Of a stretch of DNA of 64,000 nt, positions 7,823 through 17,389 are shown piece by piece. Every line of letters starts with the position of its first letter. Position 1 is the stretch's first letter. The translations under genes and the position numbers were made by a program. Source of the stretch: SHLQ01 sp033344795 (GTDB lineage Bacteria; Actinomycetota; Acidimicrobiia; Acidimicrobiales; SHLQ01); assembly GCA_033344795.1 (NCBI GenBank), contig JAWPMS010000001.1, positions 3,038,001 to 3,102,000 on the forward strand, in the 5' to 3' direction. The notes beneath the pieces were generated by a model, which made no database searches, was not told the DNA's origin, and saw nothing but the letters and a program-made list of their open reading frames with translations.

Positions 7823-8406
7823 CGTCACCCGCGCCCCGCATTCTGGTTGCCGAGGACGAGGCCATCATTCGCCTCGACCTGGTCGAGACCTTGCAAGAAG
7901 AGGGGTATGACGTCGTGGCCGAAACTGGTCGCGGAGATGAAGCGTTGCGTCTCGTCGACGAGGTCTCACCAGATCTGGCGATCCTCGACGTTCGTATGCC
8001 CGGCCTCGACGGCATCGAGGTCGCACGCGAAATCGTGGCCAAACGCGCCGCGGGTGTCCTGATCTTGACAGCGTTCGGTCAGCGAGAATTGGTAGAACGG
8101 GCTGCCGAGGCGGGAGCCATGGCCTACCTGGTCAAACCGTGGCAGCGCAGCGATCTCGTTCCGGCGATCGAGATGGCGCTCGCACGTCACCGTGAAGTTC
8201 TGGCGCTCGCAGACGAGAACGAGGACCTCACAGAAAAGCTCGAGGTGCGAAAGCTGGTCGACCGCGCCAAAGGAACGTTGATGGACAACTTTTCACTGAC
8301 AGAGAACGAAGCTTTCCGTTTCGTACAAACAACTGCAATGGGAACCCGGTCATCCATGCGCGAGGTCGCAACCAAGATCATCGAGGGTGAACTCAAACCC
8401 GACTGA
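7819..8406 (+). CDS. Response regulator with ANTAR RNA-binding domain (PdtaR-like)
   Basis: 195 residues. The receiver domain (about 1-125) has the acidic pocket AEDE, phospho-acceptor Asp57 in AILDVRMPGLDG, and Lys in LVKPWQ. The C-terminal ANTAR domain (about 130-190) has the typical VDRAKGTLMDNFSLTENEAFRFVQTTAM. ANTAR proteins bind paired hexaloop hairpins in mRNA leaders and prevent termination. In mycobacteria the orthologue PdtaR lies just upstream of polA and rpsA, as here. The cognate histidine kinase is not adjacent. Confidence 0.92.
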   Translation: MTSPAPRILVAEDEAIIRLDLVETLQEEGYDVVAETGRGDEALRLVDEVSPDLAILDVRMPGLDGIEVAREIVAKRAAGVLILTAFGQRELVERAAEAGAMAYLVKPWQRSDLVPAIEMALARHREVLALADENEDLTEKLEVRKLVDRAKGTLMDNFSLTENEAFRFVQTTAMGTRSSMREVATKIIEGELKPD

Positions 8407-8469
8407 GGGTGAACGAAACGCCCTAACTGCCGTCGCACAGCCGCTTGGCCCATTTTTCGAAGCCTGCGG

Positions 8470-11169
8470 ATGTCGGGCGACAGTCCGGACGGCTATATCG
8501 TCGCGCGTGTGTCAAAGCCACTCATGCTCATCGACGGCAACTCACTGACGTATCGCGCGTTCTTCGCCCTCCCGACCGACATGGCCACGGCCTCGGGTCA
8601 GGTCACCAATGCGGTCTTCGGTTTCACCTCGATGCTCATCAACCTGCTCCGTGACCATGAGCCCAGCGGGGTCGCGATCGCCTTCGATCTACCCAAGCCC
8701 ACGTTCCGGCACGAACGCAATCCTGAATACAAGGCCGGTCGCGAGAAGGCGCCCGACATTCTTCGCCAGCAGATGGGGTTGGTCCGCGAGGTCGTCGATG
8801 CCCTCGACATTCCGGTGCTCGAGCTCGAAGGATTCGAAGCCGACGACATCCTCGCAACACTCGCAACGCAAGCCCGGGATGCGAAACACGATGTGATCAT
8901 CGTGACGGGAGATCGAGACTGCTATCAGCTGGTCGAGGACCCACACATCAAGGTGCTGTACAACAAACGTGGTGTTTCTGACTACGCGCTGTACGACGAA
9001 GCGGGTATCGAGGAACGAACCGGTGTGAAGCCGACGGATTACGTGCAATACGCCGCAATGCGTGGCGACAAGTCGGACAATCTGCCTGGGGTACCAGGGG
9101 TGGGGGAGAAGACCGCCGCAAAGCTCATCACCACCTACGGCGGAATCGACGGAATTTACGCGGCTCTCGATGAGCAGACGCCGAAGCTCAAACAGAACCT
9201 GTCCGAGAATGAGACGCAGGTTCGGCTGAACCTCGAATTGATGGACCTGATTCGTGACGCACCGATCGACAAGCCGTTCGATGAGCTCCGCATCGGAGAG
9301 CCCGACCACGAAGAGATCAAGCGACTATTCGATTTTCTCGAGTTCCGAACCCTGCACGACCGATTGACCGAGGTCATCGGTGGGGCGGAGGGCGTCGTGA
9401 CGTCTTCTCGTGAAGTGCTCGAGGTCGAGGTGTCCGAGCCCGAAACGCCTGAATTGTCCGCGGTAGCTCTGGCGGCCATCGGTGATGACCGAACGATCGC
9501 CATCGGCGTCGACCCCGACGAACCTCACGCGGGTATCGCGGTCGTATCGGACCCCGCTGGAGCCGAGGTCGTGTGGATTCCCGCGGCGCATCTGTCCGAT
9601 GCGTCGGTCATGGAGACCCTTGCGACGCTCGGCAAGGCCAACGGCGTGGCGCTGCACGACGCGAAGCCGATGCTTCGAGCCTGGCAGTCTGCGCACCAGA
9701 GCGCTCCGACGTTGACCCTCGACACCGCGATCGCCGCGTACCTCCTGGACCCAGCTGACACGAGTTATGAACTGGCCGACCTCGTGGAGCGATACACCGA
9801 CTTCGAACTCCCGGACGCAGGTCCCTCCGCCACTGGGCAGCTCGATTTTGGGGAAAACACCGTTGAAGTATCGGTGAAGGCCGGACGGAATGCCTTGGCC
9901 ATCGACCGGTTGATCGAGCCCATTCGCGGAGCGATGGATGCCCAAGGTCTGAGCGAACTCAACGAAACGATCGAGGTACCGCTCATCGGCGTTCTTGCTC
10001 GCATGGAAGCCCTCGGGGTGGGCGTCGACGTCGCAGAACTGCAGCGTTTGCGTGACCACCTGACATCGGAGGTCGATCGCCTCCGAACGCTCATTCATGA
10101 AGATGCGGGCGAGGAGTTCAACACGAACTCGACCAAGCAGCTCCGAGAGATCTTGTTCGAGAAGCTCGAGCTCACGCCCCAGAAGAAGACGAAGACGGGT
10201 TATTCGACCGATGCTGCGTCTCTCGAGAAGTTGCGGGGCGAACACCCGATCATCGAACATCTCCTCGACTACCGCGAGGTCGAGAAGCTTCGGTCGACGT
10301 ACGGCGAAGGGCTCCTGGCCGAGGTGGGTGAAGGCAACCGCATCCGAGCGACCTTCAACCAGACGGTCGCTCGAACCGGGCGGCTCAGCTCGGATGCCCC
10401 CAATCTGCACAACATTCCTGTCCGATCCGAGATGGGCCGTGAGTTCCGCAAGGCTTTTGTGCCCGCCGACGGGTACGAACTCTTGGTGGCGGACTACAAC
10501 CAGATCGAACTCCGCTGTATTGCGCATCTGGCCGAAGACCCAGGGCTCATCTCCGCATTCGAGGCCGGCGACGACATCCACAGCGCGACAGCATCGAGAA
10601 TCTTCGACGTCGCACCCGAGGACGTGTCGATCGAGCAGCGATCGAAGTCGAAGATGGTGAGCTACGGCTTGGCTTACGGCATGGAGGCGTACGGATTGAG
10701 CCAGCGCCTCGACATTCCGGTCGAGGAAGCGTCCGAAATTCTCAACGCCTATTTCGAGGCATTTCCCGCGGTTCGGGCGTACATGGACGACACCGTTGCC
10801 GAGGCCCGCGAACGCGGCTACACCGAAACGTTGTTCGGTCGCCGTCGGAAGATCCCTGAACTGGCTTCGGGAAACTTCCGAATTCGCCAGGCCGGCGAGC
10901 GTCAGGCGATGAATGCCGGGATCCAGGGCCTGGCCGCGGACATTTTCAAGGTGGCGTTGGTCAATCTCGACAAAGAGCTGCGTTCCAACGGCGTGAAGTC
11001 ACGTCTCATCCTGCAGGTACACGACGAGGTGATCCTCGAGGTGGTGCCCGACGAGCACGACCAAATGGCTGAACTCACCACGCGGGTCATGGCCGATGCC
11101 TTCGACCTGCGGGTCCCGCTGGCAGTCAACCTTGCCTTTGGCCCGAGTTGGGCCGAAGCGAAGGGCTGA
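8470..11169 (+). CDS. polA: DNA polymerase I
   Basis: An 899-residue repair and Okazaki-fragment polymerase. The N-terminal 5'-3' exonuclease spans about residues 15-300 (LMLIDGNSLTYRAF, VTGDRDCYQL, MRGDKSDNLPGVPG). A degenerate 3'-5' exonuclease region follows; the usual DxE is not seen (AIGVDPDEPHAG), so proofreading is probably lost, as in many actinobacterial enzymes. The polymerase domain has motif A (ADYNQIELR), motif B (RSKSKMVSYGLAYGM) and motif C (QVHDEVILEV). The start is uncertain: ATG 8470 or GTG 8509, the latter giving the more usual short N-terminus and lying about ten bases after a TATATC. Confidence 0.96.
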   Translation: MSGDSPDGYIVARVSKPLMLIDGNSLTYRAFFALPTDMATASGQVTNAVFGFTSMLINLLRDHEPSGVAIAFDLPKPTFRHERNPEYKAGREKAPDILRQQMGLVREVVDALDIPVLELEGFEADDILATLATQARDAKHDVIIVTGDRDCYQLVEDPHIKVLYNKRGVSDYALYDEAGIEERTGVKPTDYVQYAAMRGDKSDNLPGVPGVGEKTAAKLITTYGGIDGIYAALDEQTPKLKQNLSENETQVRLNLELMDLIRDAPIDKPFDELRIGEPDHEEIKRLFDFLEFRTLHDRLTEVIGGAEGVVTSSREVLEVEVSEPETPELSAVALAAIGDDRTIAIGVDPDEPHAGIAVVSDPAGAEVVWIPAAHLSDASVMETLATLGKANGVALHDAKPMLRAWQSAHQSAPTLTLDTAIAAYLLDPADTSYELADLVERYTDFELPDAGPSATGQLDFGENTVEVSVKAGRNALAIDRLIEPIRGAMDAQGLSELNETIEVPLIGVLARMEALGVGVDVAELQRLRDHLTSEVDRLRTLIHEDAGEEFNTNSTKQLREILFEKLELTPQKKTKTGYSTDAASLEKLRGEHPIIEHLLDYREVEKLRSTYGEGLLAEVGEGNRIRATFNQTVARTGRLSSDAPNLHNIPVRSEMGREFRKAFVPADGYELLVADYNQIELRCIAHLAEDPGLISAFEAGDDIHSATASRIFDVAPEDVSIEQRSKSKMVSYGLAYGMEAYGLSQRLDIPVEEASEILNAYFEAFPAVRAYMDDTVAEARERGYTETLFGRRRKIPELASGNFRIRQAGERQAMNAGIQGLAADIFKVALVNLDKELRSNGVKSRLILQVHDEVILEVVPDEHDQMAELTTRVMADAFDLRVPLAVNLAFGPSWAEAKG

Positions 11170-11204
11170 ACAGTCCTTCCAACCGGCCTGGAGAGACCGA
11201 ACGC

Positions 11205-11948
11205 ATGGGTAAACATTGGTTCGAAGAGGTCGCCGAGACCCTTGGCGAGTCGTACCTCAAGTATTCGTTCACTCGCGGCACGAACCAAGAGGTGGACGCC
11301 CTCGTCCACATGCTCGAGATCGCTGCACCGCACCGAATTCTCGACGTGGGGTGTGGTCCTGGACGTCACGCTGTGGCCTTGGGGGAGCGTGGATTCCGGG
11401 TGCACGGCATCGACATCAGCGAACGTTTCATCGAAATCGCTCGACAGCGTGCCGCAGACGCTGGCGTGGCCGATCGGGTCACGTTCGAGGTTGCAGATGC
11501 ACGCACATTCAGGACCTCTGAGCCGTTCGACCGCCTCATTTCGTTGTGTCAGGGGGCTTTTGGGCTGGCGGGTGGTCCGGATAGTGGTTACTCGATCGAC
11601 CCCGACCTCGCGCTCTTCGAGAACATCGTCGGCGCTCTCGGCCCCTCGGGACGTCTCGCAGTGAGCGCCTTTTCTGCCTACTTCCAGGTGCGAATGTTGT
11701 CGGAAAGTGACCAGTTTGACGCTGCCCGCGGCGTGAACCATGAACACACCGTGATCAAGGACGAGTTCGGGGCTGATCATCAAGCCGAGCTCTGGACCAC
11801 CTGCGTCACGCCGCGCGAGCTTCGCCTCATCGCAAGCGGGGCGGGGCTCACAACGGACGCGATCTATTCGGTTCGACCAGGTTCGTACGTTGAGGCCGAC
11901 CCGAACATCGAGTCCGAGGAGTTCTTGCTCCTCGCGATTAAGCCCTGA
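11205..11948 (+). CDS. Class I SAM-dependent methyltransferase
   Basis: 247 residues with a Rossmann methyltransferase core: motif I ILDVGCGPGRHAVALGE near 46-62, the acidic ribose contact GIDIS about 20 residues later, and VADAR. The substrate is unknown. I chose ATG 11205 (MGKHWFEEVAETLG), 35 bp after polA; upstream in-frame residues lie inside polA. A large inverted repeat follows the gene and may end its transcript. Confidence 0.85.
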   Translation: MGKHWFEEVAETLGESYLKYSFTRGTNQEVDALVHMLEIAAPHRILDVGCGPGRHAVALGERGFRVHGIDISERFIEIARQRAADAGVADRVTFEVADARTFRTSEPFDRLISLCQGAFGLAGGPDSGYSIDPDLALFENIVGALGPSGRLAVSAFSAYFQVRMLSESDQFDAARGVNHEHTVIKDEFGADHQAELWTTCVTPRELRLIASGAGLTTDAIYSVRPGSYVEADPNIESEEFLLLAIKP

Positions 11949-11960
11949 ACCACGGCCCTT

Positions 11961-12021
11961 CTCTCCATAATTTGTGCAGTTGACCACCTGAGCGGTGGTG
12001 AAGTGCACAAATTTTGGAGAG
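11961..12021. repeat. 61-bp inverted repeat between methyltransferase gene and rpsA
   Basis: The arms CTCTCCA-T-AATTTGTGCA (11961-11978) and TGCACAAATT-T-TGGAGAG (12004-12021) pair at 17 of 18 positions. Inside them ACCACC (11983-11988) pairs with GGTGGT (11994-11999) around TGAGC. No T-run follows, so it is not a standard intrinsic terminator; it could be a transcript-end structure or a repeat element. Confidence 0.75.
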
Positions 12022-12057
12022 GGGTGGGAAAAGGCGTGCGTCGATTAGCCTGACCTC

Positions 12058-12103
12058 GTGCTGTTTTCAGCACCGGCATCGGTCGACCTTTTTTGGTCGA
12101 TCG
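12058..12103 (+). promoter_or_regulatory. Structured rpsA leader: two hairpins with U-only loops
   Basis: GTGCTG-TTTT-CAGCAC (12058-12073) is followed by CGGTCGACC-TTTTTT-GGTCGATCG (12080-12103, one G-U pair). Both loops are pure U, the kind of single-stranded pyrimidine tract that ribosomal protein S1 binds. The rpsA start is 45 bp further and has no strong Shine-Dalgarno. Autoregulation by S1 is inference. Confidence 0.6.
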
Positions 12104-12147
12104 CCGCTGTATCCCATTCCCTAGTCCCATCCCCGATAAGAGCATCC

Positions 12148-13593
12148 GTGTCTGACACTGCAACTACACCCGAATCAACAGATTCGGCGACATCCGAATT
12201 CGGCACCTTTGACGCCGAAGGCAACTACATCCCTCGGGCAATCACCGAGAACAACGTAAATGAGGCGGAACTCGACGCCGCCTACTCCAAGTCCATGGTC
12301 ACCGTCGAAGATGGCCAGCTCGTCGAAGGTACGGTCGTCAAGATCGACCGCGATGAAGTCCTCCTCGACATCGGTTACAAGGCCGAGGGTGTCATCCCGA
12401 GCCGTGAGCTCTCCATCCGCAACGACGCTGATCCGTTCGAGATCGTGTCGATGGGTGAAGCAATCGAAGCGCTCGTCCTTCAAAAGGAAGACAAAGAGGG
12501 CCGTCTCGTCCTCTCGAAGAAGCGTGCCCAGTACGAACGTGCATGGGGAAAGATCGAAGAAGTCAAGGAAGCCGACGGCATCGTCAAGGGCAACGTCATC
12601 GAAGTTGTCAAGGGCGGCCTCATCGTCGACATCGGTCTTCGTGGTTTCCTTCCCGCCTCACTTGTCGAACTCCGTCGAGTTCGCGACCTCCAGCCATACG
12701 TTGGCAAGGAGATCGAGGCCAAGATCATCGAACTCGACAAGAACCGCAACAACGTTGTGCTCTCACGTCGGGGATGGCTCGAAGAGACCCAGCGCGAGCA
12801 GCGTGAGGAGTTCCTCGACAACCTGAAGCCCGGTGAAGTACGCACCGGTGTCGTTTCCTCGGTCGTCAACTTCGGTGCATTCGTCGATCTCGGCGGCATG
12901 GACGGTCTCGTTCACGTGTCAGAGCTGTCCTGGAAGCACGTCGATCATCCTGGTTCGGTCGTCGCCGTCGGTGACGAAATCGAAGTGCAGGTTCTCGAAG
13001 TCGACCTCAGCCGTGAGCGCATCAGCTTGTCGCTCAAGGCCACGCAGCAAGATCCATGGCAAGAATTCGCAGGCGATCACCGCCCAGGCGAGCTCGTCTA
13101 CGGTCGTGTCACCAAGCTCGTGCCCTTCGGTTCGTTCGTCCAGGTGGGCGATGGCATCGAAGGACTCGTGCACATCTCGGAGATGTCGGCACACCACGTC
13201 GATCTTCCCGAGCAAGTTGTCACGCCAGGTGAGGAGCTCTGGGTCAAGATCATCGATCTCGACTTGCAGCGCCGTCGCATCAGCCTGTCGATCAAGCAGG
13301 CCGCCGAAGGTGGCGTCGTCGCCGCCGAGTACCAAGAACACTTCGGTGAGCACGCATACGACTCCGAAGGCAACTTCATCGGAAGCGACTACTCCGAGGG
13401 TCAAGAAGCTTGGGAAGAGTACTTTGCCGAGCATGGCGGAGACGCTCTCGCGGTCGTACCTGGCGAAGCAAGCGCCGAAGGTGCCAGCGTCGACGCAGCT
13501 CCGGAGGCAGCAGCTGAAGAGGTTGTCGCCGAGGCGGCTCCCGCAGAAGACGCCGCTTCGGATGAGCCAGCCGAGGAACCAGCTGCTGAGTAG
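12148..13593 (+). CDS. rpsA: 30S ribosomal protein S1
   Basis: 481 residues with four S1 RNA-binding domains, starting near DGQLVEGTVVKIDRDE, ADGIVKGNVIEVVKGG, PGEVRTGVVSSVVNFGAFVD and PGELVYGRVTKLVPFGSFVQ; this four-domain form is usual in actinobacteria (six in E. coli). The C-terminus is a long acidic Ala/Glu/Pro tail. I chose GTG 12148 (VSDTATTPES), matching actinobacterial starts; the open frame from 12058 runs through the leader hairpins. A strong intrinsic terminator follows at 13649. In mycobacteria coaE comes next; here the Tad locus intervenes. Confidence 0.96.
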   Translation: MSDTATTPESTDSATSEFGTFDAEGNYIPRAITENNVNEAELDAAYSKSMVTVEDGQLVEGTVVKIDRDEVLLDIGYKAEGVIPSRELSIRNDADPFEIVSMGEAIEALVLQKEDKEGRLVLSKKRAQYERAWGKIEEVKEADGIVKGNVIEVVKGGLIVDIGLRGFLPASLVELRRVRDLQPYVGKEIEAKIIELDKNRNNVVLSRRGWLEETQREQREEFLDNLKPGEVRTGVVSSVVNFGAFVDLGGMDGLVHVSELSWKHVDHPGSVVAVGDEIEVQVLEVDLSRERISLSLKATQQDPWQEFAGDHRPGELVYGRVTKLVPFGSFVQVGDGIEGLVHISEMSAHHVDLPEQVVTPGEELWVKIIDLDLQRRRISLSIKQAAEGGVVAAEYQEHFGEHAYDSEGNFIGSDYSEGQEAWEEYFAEHGGDALAVVPGEASAEGASVDAAPEAAAEEVVAEAAPAEDAASDEPAEEPAAE

Positions 13594-13648
13594 GTAATCG
13601 AGCACCCACTATTGGGTGTTCGGCCAAATCAAACTGAAGAATCGAATG

Positions 13649-13686
13649 CGATCCGCTGCCCTGTTGGCAGCGGATCGTTTCGTTTT
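13649..13686 (+). terminator. Rho-independent terminator after rpsA
   Basis: A perfect 12-bp stem CGATCCGCTGCC / GGCAGCGGATCG with a five-base loop (CTGTT) is followed by TTTCGTTTT. It lies 55 bp after the rpsA stop and separates rpsA from the pilus locus. Confidence 0.92.
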
Positions 13687-13797
13687 GCCTCGAGAATTTT
13701 CGCTCAAGGAAGAATCTTCTGCTCAACATGCGGCGAGCTGGGCCGACAACTTCATTACGCACCAGAGGGCCAAAGGGCCAAAGAAGTGAGGGTTGTC

Positions 13798-14700
13798 GTG
13801 GGATCTCGGAAGATCATCATGTTGGTTGGCTCCATCTTGATTGGAGCATTGGCCGGATTTGCACTGCTGAATTACGTTCAGGGCGTCGAGGACGACGTCA
13901 AGAACGAAACGCAGCGTGTGGACGTCTGGGTGGTATCGGCTGCTGTCCCGGCGGGAACGACCGCCTCGGACGTCCAGCAGACGAACCGACTCGAGCTGCG
14001 GAAGGTCGAGAGCGCGTTCCGACCGAGCAACGCCGTGTCGAACCTGTCGCAGATTCAAGGTCGAGTGGCGGTGAACAACCTCGCCGAGAACCAGATTCTC
14101 GTCGAGGGCATGTTCGAGAACCCGGAGGTCATCGAGACCACGTTCTCCGATCTCATCGAGGAAGACCAAGTGGCCTTCTCGCTGACGATCGATCCGAAAC
14201 GTGCTGTTGGCGGCTTCATCGAGCCCGGCGACTTCGTCGACATGATCGTGCTCGGCGACGAGTACGTGCCGCCTGGTGAGCCTGACGCATTCGAAGCTGC
14301 CGCAACCCGCAGCCCGTACACCAGCCCGGCTCGTTACCTCTATCGTGGCGTGCGCATCATCGGCATCAACGACGACATCGTTGGTCAGACCGCAGATGCC
14401 GAGGCGCTTCCAGCAGCCGAAGGCGAAGTGGTCAGCTTGAGCATCACGCTCGCTGTGCCAGCTGATGCCGCCCAACGAATCCTCTCTGTGGCCGAGGGCG
14501 ACCTCGTCCTGAGCCTCTTGCCAGATGGATGGACCCCTGAGGCCCGTCCAAATGACATCGAAGATGCAATCCTCCTCGATGTCGAGCTTCCCGGTGAGGA
14601 TCCGACGATCATCACGCCGTACGGCGAACGCGGATTCATCGACGAGCTCGCAGATCAACTCGAAGCCGATCAGGCCTCGACCGAAAATGAAGAAGGCTGA
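13798..14700 (+). CDS. cpaB: Flp pilus assembly protein CpaB/RcpC-like
   Basis: About 300 residues. One N-terminal membrane segment (IIMLVGSILIGALAGFALL) is followed by an SAF domain (VWVVSAAVPAGTTASDV) and the RcpC-like C-terminal region (PGDFVDMIVLGD). CpaB/RcpC is an assembly component of Tad pili, here presumably on the outer face of the membrane. The start is GTG 13798 or GTG 13786; 13798 has a GAGG a few bases upstream. The gene begins the Tad operon and ends 2 bp before the next start. Confidence 0.85.
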   Translation: MGSRKIIMLVGSILIGALAGFALLNYVQGVEDDVKNETQRVDVWVVSAAVPAGTTASDVQQTNRLELRKVESAFRPSNAVSNLSQIQGRVAVNNLAENQILVEGMFENPEVIETTFSDLIEEDQVAFSLTIDPKRAVGGFIEPGDFVDMIVLGDEYVPPGEPDAFEAAATRSPYTSPARYLYRGVRIIGINDDIVGQTADAEALPAAEGEVVSLSITLAVPADAAQRILSVAEGDLVLSLLPDGWTPEARPNDIEDAILLDVELPGEDPTIITPYGERGFIDELADQLEADQASTENEEG

Positions 14701-14702
14701 CA

Positions 14703-15929
14703 ATGGCAGCATTCGACTTCAACGACATAGATGCGCCGGGCAGTGCAGCAGCACCGCAGCTCGCCGTAGCGGTCGTCGAACCCGTGCCGGGTATCCGGCT
14801 TGACCTCGAGGACCGACTCGGTCCTGGCGTCTCGGGCTTCGAGAACATCGACACGATTCTTCCGAAGCTCTCGGGTGCTCCTACCGTCGTCGTCTTGGGG
14901 CCATCGTGCTCCGACGCTGATGTGTTGGGCGCGGTCGAGCGTTCCCTCGCTGGCCGTTCAGATGTGGGCGTCGTACTCGTCGCCGACGAACTCTCGACGA
15001 CGGTGCTACAGCTGGCCCTTCGTTCCGGGGTGAAGGATGTGTTGACGCTGCAAGGCGACACACTCCAGATCGTCGAAGCGATCGAACGTGTTGGGAATGG
15101 ACTTCGGTCCAGCACCGGTGCGGCTCCTGTCAGCAACCTTCCTGTCCTGACCGGTGGAGAGGACGGCCCCGAAATGGGTCGTGTGACCACCGTGTTCTCA
15201 ACCAAGGGTGGTTCGGGCAAGTCAGTCATCGCCACGAACCTCGCCGTGGTTCTTGCGGAACGCTCCGACGGGCCGGTTGTGCTCGTCGATGCCGACCTCC
15301 AGTTCGGCGATGTTGCAGTGATGATGAAGCTGGCCCCGACTCACACCGTGGTCGATGCGGTCTCGAACATCGAACGACTCGATGCTTCGTTGCTCGAGAG
15401 CCTTCTCGCCACGCATGAACCTTCTGGTCTTCGTGTGCTCCCCGCACCTCTGGAGCCCGCATTTGCTGATCAGATCGGCGCCGCCGAGATGGTCAAGATC
15501 ATCGAGATTCTGCGCAAGTTCTGTGTCCACGTCGTGATCGACACGCCGGCCTACTTCAACGATGTCGTACTCGGCCTCGTCGAGGTTTCCGATGACGTGC
15601 TCTTGGTCGCTGGCATGGACATTCCGAACATCAAGAACGTCAAGATCGGTCTGCAAACCCTCCGACTGTTGAACACGCCGATGGAGAAGCTGCGTCTGAT
15701 CCTGAACCGTGCGAACTCGAAGGTGAAGCTCGACATCGGCGGCGTGGAGCGCACGCTCCAAGTCAGCGCCGAGGCGCTCGTGCCAAGCGATGTCGTTGTG
15801 CCGCAGTCGGTCAACAAGGGCGTTCCGTTTGTGATCTCCCACCCCAAGAGCGGTGTCGCCAAGTCCATTCGTGCGCTTGCCGACACCCTTCTCGACACCG
15901 ACGCCGAAGCGCGTCGTCGTCGAGGCTGA
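14703..15929 (+). CDS. tadZ: Tad pilus localisation ATPase TadZ/CpaE-like
   Basis: 408 residues. The first ~140 form an atypical receiver-like domain (VVLGPSCSDADVLGAVERSL) without a clear phospho-acceptor. The rest is a MinD/ParA-type ATPase with deviant Walker A FSTKGGSGKSVIATNLA, switch VLVDADLQFGDVA and DTPAYFNDVVL. TadZ marks the pole or site where the pilus machine assembles. It lies between cpaB and tadA, the standard order. Confidence 0.9.
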   Translation: MAAFDFNDIDAPGSAAAPQLAVAVVEPVPGIRLDLEDRLGPGVSGFENIDTILPKLSGAPTVVVLGPSCSDADVLGAVERSLAGRSDVGVVLVADELSTTVLQLALRSGVKDVLTLQGDTLQIVEAIERVGNGLRSSTGAAPVSNLPVLTGGEDGPEMGRVTTVFSTKGGSGKSVIATNLAVVLAERSDGPVVLVDADLQFGDVAVMMKLAPTHTVVDAVSNIERLDASLLESLLATHEPSGLRVLPAPLEPAFADQIGAAEMVKIIEILRKFCVHVVIDTPAYFNDVVLGLVEVSDDVLLVAGMDIPNIKNVKIGLQTLRLLNTPMEKLRLILNRANSKVKLDIGGVERTLQVSAEALVPSDVVVPQSVNKGVPFVISHPKSGVAKSIRALADTLLDTDAEARRRRG

Positions 15930-15988
15930 ATCCCTGTACCTCCATCCGCTAACCCCACTGAACACTCTCGTGTCCGAGGAGATCTGAC

Positions 15989-17389
15989 ATGTCGCTCTAC
16001 CAACGCCTCAACGATGTCCAGGGTGGTGCCGGTGGTGCTGCTGGTGGGCCGCCACTTGACGCCGCCTCAGCCCAGGCCGCCAACGCTGCCGCTGCAACCC
16101 AGCAGCAGGTGTCGAGCGTCCAAGAGCTGCGTCGTCGCGTGCATGGAAGGCTGATCGACGACCTCGGCTCGATGCTGTACGACAGCGACATGCCAGAGGA
16201 AGAGCTGAACAAGCTCGTCTTCACCAAACTCGAGCAAGCTGTGGCGGAAGAGCGAGTACCCCTCTCTGCAGCGGACAAGCAACGACTCATCGAATCGATT
16301 GCCAACGATGTGTTGGGTTACGGCCCAATCGACCCGCTTCTGCATGACGAGAGCGTCACAGAAATCATGGTCAACGGGCCCAACCAGGTCTACGTGGAGC
16401 GTTCCGGTAAGGCCGGCGTTGCTCCCGTGAAGTTTCTCGACGAGGACCATCTTCGCCGAGTGATCGAAAAGATCGTGGCTCAGGTCGGTCGTCGAATCGA
16501 TGAGTCCTCGCCGTTGTGTGATGCTCGTCTGCCCGATGGTTCCCGTGTGAACGCGGTCATCCCGCCGCTCGCCATCGGTGGACCTTTCCTCACGATTCGA
16601 AAGTTCGCAAAAGACCCGCTGGGCATCGAGGACCTGATCGGCTTCGGAACCCTGACGCCGGCCTCGGCACGCTTCCTGCAGGCCTGCATCATCGGCAAGC
16701 TCAACGTCATCATCTCTGGCGGTACCGGTTCTGGTAAGACCACCACGCTCAACGTGATGTCTTCATTCATCCCCGAGGGTGAACGAGTGATCACGATCGA
16801 GGATGCGAAGGAACTTCAGCTTCGCCAGGAGCACGTTCTCTGCATGGAATCCCGTCCGTCAAACGTGGAGGGTAAGGGCGAGGTGTCGATTCGAGATCTC
16901 GTCAAGAACTCTCTGCGTATGCGTCCCGACCGCATCGTGGTTGGAGAGTGCCGTGGCGGCGAAGCGCTCGACATGCTCCAGGCCATGAACACGGGCCACG
17001 ACGGCTCGCTGACGACGGTTCACGCAAACACGCCCCGTGACGCAATGACCCGTATCGAGACCTTGACGATGATGGCGGGCTACGACCTGCCGATCAAAGC
17101 GATTCGTGAGCAGATGAGCTCCGCAGTCGACCTGGTCATCCAGATCGGTCGCCAACGCGATGGTTCGAGAAAGATCTCTCACATCACCGAGGTCCAGGGC
17201 ATGGAGGGTGAGGTCATCATTCTCCAAGACATCTTCCTGTTCGACTTCGCGGCAGGCGTTGGCGAAGACGGCAAGCTCCTGGGCACGTTGCAACCAACGG
17301 GCGTCCGTCCGAAGTTTGCCGAGAAGCTGTCGGACCACGGCATCAAGCTCGGCGCCGAGGTCTTCACGCCAAGCCGAGGTGGACGATGA
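15989..17389 (+). CDS. tadA: Tad pilus assembly/secretion ATPase TadA (CpaF)
   Basis: 466 residues, a type II/IV secretion ATPase of the CpaF group. Walker A is ISGGTGSGKTTTLNV near residue 246, the Asp box and Walker B are in RPDRIVVGECRGGEAL, and the His box is in TGHDGSLTTVHAN. It powers pilin extraction and insertion at the cytoplasmic face. The N-terminal ~60 residues are Ala/Gln rich. A GAGGAG ribosome site precedes the ATG. The stop overlaps the next start as ATGA. Confidence 0.95.
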   Translation: MSLYQRLNDVQGGAGGAAGGPPLDAASAQAANAAAATQQQVSSVQELRRRVHGRLIDDLGSMLYDSDMPEEELNKLVFTKLEQAVAEERVPLSAADKQRLIESIANDVLGYGPIDPLLHDESVTEIMVNGPNQVYVERSGKAGVAPVKFLDEDHLRRVIEKIVAQVGRRIDESSPLCDARLPDGSRVNAVIPPLAIGGPFLTIRKFAKDPLGIEDLIGFGTLTPASARFLQACIIGKLNVIISGGTGSGKTTTLNVMSSFIPEGERVITIEDAKELQLRQEHVLCMESRPSNVEGKGEVSIRDLVKNSLRMRPDRIVVGECRGGEALDMLQAMNTGHDGSLTTVHANTPRDAMTRIETLTMMAGYDLPIKAIREQMSSAVDLVIQIGRQRDGSRKISHITEVQGMEGEVIILQDIFLFDFAAGVGEDGKLLGTLQPTGVRPKFAEKLSDHGIKLGAEVFTPSRGGR

